This document shows, one piece after another, positions 1 to 5,641 of a DNA stretch of 8,814 bases. The notes beneath the pieces are model-generated. The model did no database searches. It saw only the letters and a program-made list of their open reading frames with translations, and had not been told where the DNA came from. The DNA comes from Bacteroidales bacterium. Lineage in GTDB: Bacteria > Bacteroidota > Bacteroidia > Bacteroidales > UBA932. The DNA lies in NCBI GenBank assembly GCA_017548805.1, contig JAFYZE010000287.1:1-8814 (forward strand), written 5' to 3'. The number at the start of each line of letters is the position of its first letter. The stretch's first letter is position 1. The position numbers and the translations under genes are program-made.

Positions 1-198
1 CTTCTCGTCGCTGGTGACGCGGGTGTCAAGGTCGGTACTCCTTACGTAGAAGGTGCGGTGGTCAAGGCCACTGTTTTGGATGACGATGCCAAGGCCGACA
101 AGATCCTTGTCTTCAAGAAGATCCGCCGCAAGGGCTTCCAGAAGTGCAACGGACATCGCCAGAAGCTGACCAAGATTCAGATTAACGCTATCGCTTAA
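1..198 (+). CDS. rplU: 50S ribosomal protein L21 (C-terminal part)
   Basis: This is the last 65 codons of the gene; the start lies outside the window. L21 is a large-subunit protein that binds 23S rRNA. The visible reading frame opens at base 1 and ends at TAA 196-198. It shows the family's C-terminal pattern: a VGTPYVEGA segment, a [13 protein letters not shown] strand-loop, then the near-invariant GHRQ followed by T and I residues near the end. The stop lies 13 bases before rpmA, so the two are almost certainly one transcript, as in most bacteria. Identification rests on these motifs and on the rpmA neighbour. Nothing is unusual in the visible part. Confidence 0.95.
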   Translation, partial: LLVAGDAGVKVGTPYVEGAVVKATVLDDDAKADKILVFKKIRRKGFQKCNGHRQKLTKIQINAIA

Positions 199-211
199 AA
201 GAGAACGAATT

Positions 212-472
212 ATGGCACACAAGAAAGGTCAATCAAGTTCTAAGAACGGTCGTGAGTCTCAGAGCAAGCGCTTGGGTCTCAAGAAGTTTGGCGGTGAGGT
301 CGTAAAGGCCGGCAATATCATCGTCCGTCAGAGGGGCACTGTCCACAATCCCGACCGCAACGTCGGCATGGGCAAGGATCATACCCTGTATGCTCTCGTG
401 GATGGTACCGTGAAGTTCACCAAGAAGAAAGCTGACAAATCCTACGTATCAGTCATCCCGTTTGAGAACTAA
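212..472 (+). CDS. rpmA: 50S ribosomal protein L27
   Basis: The protein has 86 residues, the normal length. L27 sits at the peptidyl-transferase centre, where its flexible N-terminus reaches toward the tRNA ends. The sequence begins directly with MAHKKG and continues SSSKNGRES, the conserved start of the family, so there is no cleavable N-terminal extension of the kind known in Firmicutes. The middle contains [10 protein letters not shown] and HPD/NPD-like [15 protein letters not shown], also family hallmarks. The start ATG follows rplU by 13 bases with only a weak purine stretch (AAAAGAGAA) upstream, as expected for Bacteroidota. A clear intrinsic terminator follows the stop, so rpmA probably ends the ribosomal-protein transcript, with possible readthrough to serS. 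Confidence 0.97.
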   Translation: MAHKKGQSSSKNGRESQSKRLGLKKFGGEVVKAGNIIVRQRGTVHNPDRNVGMGKDHTLYALVDGTVKFTKKKADKSYVSVIPFEN

Positions 473-495
473 TCTCGAAGGGTTTGCCAAGGCAT

Positions 496-540
496 AGAGA
501 GGACTGCACTTCGAGAGTCGTGCAAGTCCTCTTTTGTTTT
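496..540 (+). terminator. Intrinsic terminator after rpmA
   Basis: AGAGGACT (498-505) pairs with AGTCCTCT (525-532). GCAC (506-509) pairs with GTGC (520-523), leaving A524 as a bulge and a loop of about 10 bases. A T-rich run, TTTTGTTTT, occupies 532-540. This is the classical hairpin plus U-tract form. It lies 24 bases after the rpmA stop and 26 bases before serS. The loop can also pair with bases just after the rpmA stop (see findings). Confidence 0.85.
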
Positions 541-565
541 ATCCGAATCAAAAGATTATCAAGAT

Positions 566-1837
566 ATGCTGACACTTAAGATGCTCCGCGACGATCCCGA
601 GAAGGTGATTGCGAAGCTTGCCATCAAGAAATTCGATGCGCGCGAGATCGTGGAGCGCGTGCTTGAGCTCGATACCCGCCGTCGCGCCCTCCAGACCGAG
701 AGTGACGCCATCCTGGCCCAGCAGAGGGTCAAGGCCGGCGAGATCGGCCAGCTAATGAAGCAGGGCCTGAAGGCCGAGGCCGAGGCAGCCAAGGCTGCAG
801 TCGCCGAGCTCAAGGTCCGTTCCGGCCGCCTCCTCGAGGAAGCGGACGAAGTGACTAAGGAGCTGGACGCCAAGATCGTCCTGCTGCCCAACATTCCCTG
901 CGACCTCGTCCCCGAAGGGAATGGCGCCGAGGACAACCTCGTCGTCAAGATGGGCGGCCCGGAAGTCAATCTTCCGGAGAACGCCCTCCCGCACTGGGAG
1001 CTCTGCAAGAAGTATGACATCATCGACTTCGACCTCGGAGTGAAGATCACCGGAGCCGGATTCCCCGTCTACAAGGGCAAGGGAGCCAAGCTCCAGAGGG
1101 CCCTCATCAACTTCTTCCTCGACGTCAACACCGCCGACGGATACAAGGAGGTCGAGCCGCCCGTGATGGTCAACGCCGCTTCGGGCTTCGGTACCGGCCA
1201 GCTTCCCGACAAGGAGGGCCAGATGTACCATGCCAACCTCGATGATTTCTACATGGTCCCGACTGCCGAGGTGCCCGTCACCAACATCTTCCGTGACGTC
1301 ATCCTCCAGAACGACGAGCTGCCGCAGGCACTGACCGCGTACACGCCTTGCTTCCGCCGCGAGGCGGGCTCGTACGGCAAGGACGTCCGCGGCCTGAACC
1401 GTCTCCACCAGTTCGACAAGGTCGAGATCGTCCGCGTCGAGAAGCCGGAGAACAGCTACGCCGCCCTCGACGCCATGGTCGCCCATGTCGAGGACATCGT
1501 GAATAAGCTCGGCCTCCGTTACAGGATACTCCGCCTCTGCGGCGGCGACATGTCCTTCACGTCGGCCATCACCTATGATTTCGAGCTCTGGAGCGCTGCC
1601 CAGGGCCGTTGGCTGGAGATTTCCTCCGTCTCGAACTTCGAGACCTACCAGGCCAACCGCCTGCACCTGCGCTACCGCGACGAGAACGGCAAGCCCCAGC
1701 TCTGCCATACACTGAACGGCAGTTCGCTCGCGCTTCCGCGCGTAGTCGCCGCCCTTCTCGAAGACAACCAGACCGAGGACGGCATCATCATCCCTGAGGT
1801 CCTCCGTCCTTACACCGGATTCGACAGGATTGACTAA
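566..1837 (+). CDS. serS: Seryl-tRNA synthetase
   Basis: Serine-tRNA ligase is a cytoplasmic class II homodimer that charges tRNA-Ser (and tRNA-Sec where present) with serine via seryl-adenylate. The 423-residue length is normal. Residues 1-110 are the charged, Ala/Glu/Lys-rich antiparallel coiled coil that grips the tRNA long arm. The catalytic domain follows. It shows the serine-site TAE (233-235), motif 2 beginning PCFRREAGSYGKDVRGL (261-277) and followed by HQFDKVEIV, the EISSVSNF strand (351-358), and motif 3 with TLNGSSLALPR (382-392) and LEDNQTEDG. The start ATG 566 gives MLTLKMLRDDPEKV, matching the usual SerRS N-terminus. There is no good Shine-Dalgarno sequence, only an A-rich leader. 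The 3' end overlaps ruvC by 8 bases, which suggests co-transcription. No T-box-like leader is visible in the short upstream gap. Confidence 0.97.
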   Translation: MLTLKMLRDDPEKVIAKLAIKKFDAREIVERVLELDTRRRALQTESDAILAQQRVKAGEIGQLMKQGLKAEAEAAKAAVAELKVRSGRLLEEADEVTKELDAKIVLLPNIPCDLVPEGNGAEDNLVVKMGGPEVNLPENALPHWELCKKYDIIDFDLGVKITGAGFPVYKGKGAKLQRALINFFLDVNTADGYKEVEPPVMVNAASGFGTGQLPDKEGQMYHANLDDFYMVPTAEVPVTNIFRDVILQNDELPQALTAYTPCFRREAGSYGKDVRGLNRLHQFDKVEIVRVEKPENSYAALDAMVAHVEDIVNKLGLRYRILRLCGGDMSFTSAITYDFELWSAAQGRWLEISSVSNFETYQANRLHLRYRDENGKPQLCHTLNGSSLALPRVVAALLEDNQTEDGIIIPEVLRPYTGFDRID

Positions 1838-2387
1838 GGATAGGATCATACTTGGAATAGATCCCGGAACCAACATACTTGGTTTCGGGGTCATTTCCAT
1901 TGATGCGAAGGGCCCCCACTACGTCACGATGGGAGTCTTCGACCTCCGCAAGATATCCGATCCTTTCGAGAAGCTGGCGAATATAAACGCAGGAGTGAAG
2001 GAGCTCATCGCCGTACATGGCCCGGCCGAGATGGCCGTCGAATCTCCGTTCTACGGCAAGAACGCCCAGGTCATATTGAAGCTGGGCAGGGCCCAGGGCG
2101 CGGCCATCATTGCGGCGACGGAGGCGGGCATACCCGTCGCCGAGTACGCGCCGCGCAAGGCCAAGATCGCCATCTGCGGCAACGGCGCCGCGTCAAAGGA
2201 GCAGGTCGAGACCATGGTCAGCAAGACCCTGGGAGTGGACCTCGATCCGAAGTATCTCGACGCCACCGACGCGCTCGCCATAGCCCTCTGCCACTACTAC
2301 CAGACATCGAGTCCGCTGGCGTCTTCAGGCGCGTCCTCATCGTGGGAAAAGTTCCTCGCCGCGAACCCCGGCAGGATCAAGAAATAG
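1830..2387 (+). CDS. ruvC: Holliday junction resolvase RuvC
   Basis: RuvC is a 185-residue dimeric endonuclease of the RNase H fold. It cuts four-way junctions symmetrically during recombinational repair, with RuvA and RuvB. The expected acidic active site is complete: Asp11 in GIDPG, Glu71 in AVESPFYGKNAQ, and Asp144 and Asp147 in DATDALAIA. The GNGAASKEQV segment (117-126) is also a RuvC hallmark. The start is taken as TTG 1830, because it places GIDPG eight residues in, as in relatives, and the next in-frame ATG (MGVFD) would delete the first catalytic Asp. The gene overlaps the serS stop by 8 bases, implying translational coupling. The C-terminus (WEKFLAANPGRIKK) resembles Bacteroidales RuvC. 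ruvA and ruvB are not in the window. Confidence 0.96.
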   Translation: MTKDRIILGIDPGTNILGFGVISIDAKGPHYVTMGVFDLRKISDPFEKLANINAGVKELIAVHGPAEMAVESPFYGKNAQVILKLGRAQGAAIIAATEAGIPVAEYAPRKAKIAICGNGAASKEQVETMVSKTLGVDLDPKYLDATDALAIALCHYYQTSSPLASSGASSSWEKFLAANPGRIKK

Positions 2388-2445
2388 GTTATACCTATAT
2401 TATTGTAAAAATTTTAAAAAAAGTTCCTTCGGGGATTAAACCGGC

Positions 2446-2480
2446 CACATCCTTTCTTGTCTAAGAGGATGTGTTTTTTT
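2446..2480 (+). terminator. Intrinsic terminator after ruvC
   Basis: CACATCCT (2446-2453) and AGGATGTG (2466-2473) form a perfect 8-bp stem, extendable by a T-G and a T-A pair, with a loop of about 8-12 bases. Seven T residues follow directly (2474-2480). It should end the serS-ruvC transcript. The next gene starts 22 bases beyond, so that gene needs its own promoter or readthrough. I could not find a promoter with both Bacteroidota-type boxes in this gap (2388-2501), which is otherwise A/T-rich. Confidence 0.88.
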
Positions 2481-2501
2481 GAATAATAACATTCCGATTA
2501 T

Positions 2502-5500
2502 ATGAAAAAAAGTCTTATTTTTGTCCTGACGGCCCTGTTCAGCATGATGCTGGCGGCGTCAGCATTCGCACAGTCAACGCACTCCGTGAGCGTCACCCTC
2601 TTTGACGCATCCAACGAAGAGCCAGTCAGTTACGCAACAGTTTCCGTAACCCCCAAGGGCTCCAGCGACCCCGCCAAATACACTCTGACTGGAGAGAAAG
2701 GTACCGCCACCCTCACCGGTGTGAAGGACGGCACCTATGTCTTCGCTGCGGAGATGATGGGTTACCTCAGATATGAGAAGGAAATCACCGTGAAGGGTGA
2801 GAACATCTCCATCGGCGATGTCAAGCTCGAGCTTGACCGCGAGATGCTCGATGCCGCCAGAGTCACCGACGTAGGCGCCCCTGTCACCATCAAGAAAGAT
2901 ACCATCGAGTACAACGCAGCGGCCTTCAAGACCACTGAGAGCGATGTCCTCGAGGACCTTCTGAAGAAGCTCCCCGGCGTCGAGGTCAACGATGACGGCT
3001 CCATCGTCGTCAACGGCCAGACCGTCACCAAGGTGTACATGGAGGGCAAGACCTTCTTCATGGACGATCCGCAGATCGCTACCAAGAACATCCCGGCGAA
3101 ACTCGTCGAGAAGGTCAAGGTGGTCCAGAAGAAGTCCGACCAGGCAGAGTTCACCGGCATTGACGACGGCCAGGAGGAGACTGTCCTCGACCTTTCCGTC
3201 GTTGGCGGCACCATGAGCGGTCTCATGGCCAACATTACCGCAGGCATCGGCCATGACATCCCGTCCACTGCCACTCCTAACTCTTCCAACAATGTTTCGT
3301 CACTCACCAACTACGACGACTACCGCTACCAGGGCAATCTTTTCCTTGGCAACTTCACAAACGGCACCCAGATCTTCGTCATCGGTAACGCCAATAACGG
3401 CGCCGGTGGCATGGGCTTCGGCGGTGGCGGCGGCATGGGCGGCGGCATGATGGGCGGTGGCGGCATGATGGGCGGCGGCGGCTTCGGCGGCGGTGGTGTC
3501 ACCAGCTCCTACATGCTCGGTTCCAACCTCGGCTTCAACCTCTTCGACGACAAGATGGAGGCCAGCGGCAACTACAGCTTCAACGGCAGCAACACCGACT
3601 CCCAGTCCAGCACCTATTCCAAGAACTCCCTCGAGGAACTTGACCGCGACATGATTACCAGGAGGAACAGCAGTTCCCTCTCTGACAGCCAGGGACACAG
3701 CATCAGCATGCGTATCGAGCATACTTTCAGCCCCAGCGCTTCCCTCATCTTCCAGCCTCAGTTCAGCTACAGGACTTCCGGCTCGAATTCTGTGAGCACA
3801 TCCTCCACCCAGTATGATTACTATAATTACGGCCTGGTCGACATCAATGACAGCTGGAGCAACAATACCTCCAACACCAAGAACCTGAGCGCCTCCGGTA
3901 ACCTCATGTACCGCCAGCGTATCGTGATCCCCGGACGTACCCTCACCGTCAACCTCAGGTACAATCTCAGCAACAGCCTTACTGATGGCTTCACCCAGTC
4001 CCTGACCAATATTTTCGATGATCCGGTCCAGGGTACACACTCCTCCAGCACCCTTATCAACCAGAGGAACGAGCAGACCAGCAAGCAGGCTTCCATCACA
4101 GCCAATGCTACTTATACCGAGCCTCTCGGCAACTACTTCTACGTTGAGGGCAACTACTCGTACGGATGGAACCATTCCTTCTCGGAGAAGAACGCTTTCA
4201 GCAGCGGTCCTTACGACAGCAGCACCTATACCCTTGACAACCATGTGTACAACAGGAACGGTGAAGTTCCTGATCCGAGCTACTCCAACAGCATCCTGAA
4301 CGACTACGTGAACCAGAGCATCGGTGCCAACCTCCTCTATCAGGGTGACTACCTCCGTGCCCAGGTCGGTGCCAGCCTCCGTCCTACCACGACCCACAAC
4401 GCCACCACCAGGGCAGCGTATCAGATCGATACCACCTTCACCGTGCTCAACTGGTCTCCTAATGCGCAGATCATCTGGGATGCCAACGACTACCTGAACG
4501 TCCGCTTCTTCTATCGCGGTAACTCCAGCCAGCCCAACATCTCGCAGTTGATGCCTGTTCCGGACAACACCAACCCTATCAACATTTCGCTCGGTAACCC
4601 TTCGCTGGCTCCTTACTTCTCGCACAACATCAACGGTGAACTCCGTTTCAACAACCGCCAGAAGTTCTCCTCGGCCAACCTGAGTTTCAATGCGGGAATG
4701 GTCCAGAACCCTATCATCAATGCACAGATGATCGTCAGGGGCAAGACCTTCACGATGCCTTTCAACGGCCATGACACCTACAACGGAAGAATCAACCTGA
4801 CCACGAACAACCCGATCTTCACGACCAGGTTCACCCTCTCCACCCAGACAGGTATCAATGCTTCCCGTTCCTACTCCTACCTTGGCAACAACCTTGATGT
4901 GACGAAATACTTCAACGATGCCGAGCAGGGTATCTACTCCGATTTCAACTACAGTGCTTTCCTCGCTGACTACAGCGATATCAGCCACAGCAAGGATTTC
5001 ATCCTGAAGTCCAACACCAGCATGGGCGCCAACGAGCGCATCACCTTCACCTGGCGTGCCGACGATTTCGACTTCCGCATCGGAGCGAGCACCAACTACC
5101 AGAGGACCTGGGTTGACGAGACCGTCACTACCTCCACGTTCCGCAATGCCGCCACGAGTTCCTTCACCTGGAACTGGGAGGCTCCCGGCATCACCTTCGA
5201 TACCGACATGAACTACATGTGGTACAACGGTTACGACACCAATCCTACTCCGACCTTCCTCTGGAACATGGAGATCGAGAAACTTCTCTTCAAGAACCAG
5301 GCTTCCCTTTCCCTGCGCGGATATGACCTGCTTGGCCAGACCAAGAATTTCTCGCTCAGCACCAGCGGTACCACCTATACCGAGTCCTTCACGAACTCCC
5401 TCGGCCGTTATATCATCCTTGCCTTCACCTGGCGCTTCAACTCCTTCGGAGGCCAGCGTGGTCGCGGTGGAATGGGCGGTCCCGGAATGGGCGGCGGCCG

Positions 5501-5546
5501 TGGCATGGGCGGCGGCATGATGGGTGGAATGCCCCCGATGATGTAG
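2502..5546 (+). CDS. Outer-membrane beta-barrel protein, TonB-receptor-like, Gly/Met-rich tracts
   Basis: The product is a 1014-residue exported protein. Residues 1-23 form a Sec signal peptide (MKKS, hydrophobic core, cut after AFA). Residues 27-112 resemble a carboxypeptidase-regulatory-like beta-sandwich, common at the front of Bacteroidota TonB-dependent proteins. Residues about 130-235 are plug-like: DVLEDLLKKLPGVEV, a short beta hairpin with VNGQ, VYMEGKTFF, KNIPAKLVEKVKVVQKK, then FTGIDDGQEE. Residues 300-332 are a Gly/Met/Phe-rich tract. Residues about 333-982 alternate polar and aromatic residues and are rich in Asn, Ser, Thr and Tyr, as in a large outer-membrane barrel. They finish with a beta-signal-like strand (IILAFTWRF). 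Residues 983-1014 are a second Gly/Met/Arg tail. No susD-like partner follows, so I do not call it SusC. The overall pattern fits the group annotated as outer membrane beta-barrel or TonB-dependent receptor. The substrate is unknown, and a TonB box was not recognised. Confidence 0.88.
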   Translation: MKKSLIFVLTALFSMMLAASAFAQSTHSVSVTLFDASNEEPVSYATVSVTPKGSSDPAKYTLTGEKGTATLTGVKDGTYVFAAEMMGYLRYEKEITVKGENISIGDVKLELDREMLDAARVTDVGAPVTIKKDTIEYNAAAFKTTESDVLEDLLKKLPGVEVNDDGSIVVNGQTVTKVYMEGKTFFMDDPQIATKNIPAKLVEKVKVVQKKSDQAEFTGIDDGQEETVLDLSVVGGTMSGLMANITAGIGHDIPSTATPNSSNNVSSLTNYDDYRYQGNLFLGNFTNGTQIFVIGNANNGAGGMGFGGGGGMGGGMMGGGGMMGGGGFGGGGVTSSYMLGSNLGFNLFDDKMEASGNYSFNGSNTDSQSSTYSKNSLEELDRDMITRRNSSSLSDSQGHSISMRIEHTFSPSASLIFQPQFSYRTSGSNSVSTSSTQYDYYNYGLVDINDSWSNNTSNTKNLSASGNLMYRQRIVIPGRTLTVNLRYNLSNSLTDGFTQSLTNIFDDPVQGTHSSSTLINQRNEQTSKQASITANATYTEPLGNYFYVEGNYSYGWNHSFSEKNAFSSGPYDSSTYTLDNHVYNRNGEVPDPSYSNSILNDYVNQSIGANLLYQGDYLRAQVGASLRPTTTHNATTRAAYQIDTTFTVLNWSPNAQIIWDANDYLNVRFFYRGNSSQPNISQLMPVPDNTNPINISLGNPSLAPYFSHNINGELRFNNRQKFSSANLSFNAGMVQNPIINAQMIVRGKTFTMPFNGHDTYNGRINLTTNNPIFTTRFTLSTQTGINASRSYSYLGNNLDVTKYFNDAEQGIYSDFNYSAFLADYSDISHSKDFILKSNTSMGANERITFTWRADDFDFRIGASTNYQRTWVDETVTTSTFRNAATSSFTWNWEAPGITFDTDMNYMWYNGYDTNPTPTFLWNMEIEKLLFKNQASLSLRGYDLLGQTKNFSLSTSGTTYTESFTNSLGRYIILAFTWRFNSFGGQRGRGGMGGPGMGGGRGMGGGMMGGMPPMM
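3399..3497 (+). repeat. Gly/Met low-complexity coding tract with 18-bp tandem repeat
   Basis: This stretch encodes residues 300-332 of the barrel protein, almost entirely Gly with Met and a few Phe. It contains an 18-bp tandem duplication (3441-3458 and 3459-3476) that differs only at the last base, each copy encoding GGMMGG. Multiples of three make any slippage length change in frame. Part of it is duplicated exactly near the 3' end of the same gene. Confidence 0.8.
3432..3454 (+). repeat. 23-bp direct repeat, copy 1
   Basis: Bases 3432-3454 are identical to 5502-5524. Both copies encode GMGGGMMG in the same reading frame. They are 2070 bases apart, which is exactly 690 codons. Confidence 0.85.
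5502..5524 (+). repeat. 23-bp direct repeat, copy 2
   Basis: This copy lies in the Gly/Met/Arg-rich C-terminal tail (5448-5543) of the barrel protein and matches 3432-3454 base for base. The match stops at 5525, which is T here and C at 3455. Confidence 0.85.
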
Positions 5547-5566
5547 TCTTTACAAAATATTGGTTA

Positions 5567-5606
5567 GAAGATCCGCGATATGTCTCAGGCATGTCGCGGA
5601 TTCTTC
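5567..5606 (+). other. Strong hairpin between barrel gene and reductase gene
   Basis: GAAG (5567-5570) pairs with CTTC (5603-5606). ATCCGCGA (5571-5578) pairs with TCGCGGAT (5594-5601), with T5602 bulged. T5579-G5593 is a wobble pair, and ATG (5580-5582) pairs with CAT (5590-5592). The result is about 16 bp around a 7-base loop. It may end or protect the 3' end of the upstream mRNA, but the following bases (GTATCTTTG) are not a convincing U-tract. It directly abuts a -7 type box, so it could equally be an operator. It also overlaps the in-frame ATG at 5591, which argues against that ATG being the reductase start. Confidence 0.6.
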
Positions 5607-5607
5607 G

Positions 5608-5615
5608 TATCTTTG
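5608..5615 (+). promoter_or_regulatory. Candidate Bacteroidota -7 box (TATCTTTG)
   Basis: TATCTTTG fits the Bacteroidota sigma-ABfr -7 consensus TAnnTTTG exactly. Transcription would begin near 5621-5623, about 20 bases before the ATG at 5642. No TTTG -33 element is found at the usual spacing, where the hairpin lies instead. A six-base match can arise by chance a few times per window of this size, so the call rests mainly on its position. Confidence 0.45.
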
Positions 5616-5641
5616 TGCAACCTAACGAATTGAATTACATC

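Noticed and set aside
473..565. T-box or other riboswitch controlling serS
   Set aside because: The gap is only 93 bases and already filled by the rpmA terminator. No T-box sequence or specifier loop is seen, and T-boxes are not typical of this phylum.
752..1900. Minus-strand open frame of 382 codons across serS and the start of ruvC
   Set aside because: It is antisense to two well-supported genes, and its composition (Val, Glu, Asp, Leu-rich) is what the reverse of C-ending codons produces. It has no motif.
2516..2523. TATTTTTG, a -7 box match just inside the barrel gene
   Set aside because: Transcription from it would begin after the start codon and remove the start of the signal peptide. 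The only TTTG upstream (2478-2481) is 34 bases away, too far for a -33 element.
3300..4988. Long open frame of 562 codons on the minus strand, inside the barrel gene
   Set aside because: It is a shadow of the strongly biased codon use of the plus-strand gene. Its translation is a run of Val, Glu, Gly and Ala without any recognisable domain, and the plus-strand frame has a signal peptide and barrel pattern.
2502..5546. SusC of a polysaccharide utilisation locus
   Set aside because: No susD-like gene or glycan enzyme lies nearby, and the plug-like and barrel sequences fit the broader outer-membrane barrel group better than SusC.
5591..5641. Upstream ATG at 5591 as the start of the reductase
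   Set aside because: It lies inside the hairpin and ahead of the candidate promoter. The 17 extra residues would bury the Tat-like/lipobox signal, which starts cleanly at ATG 5642.
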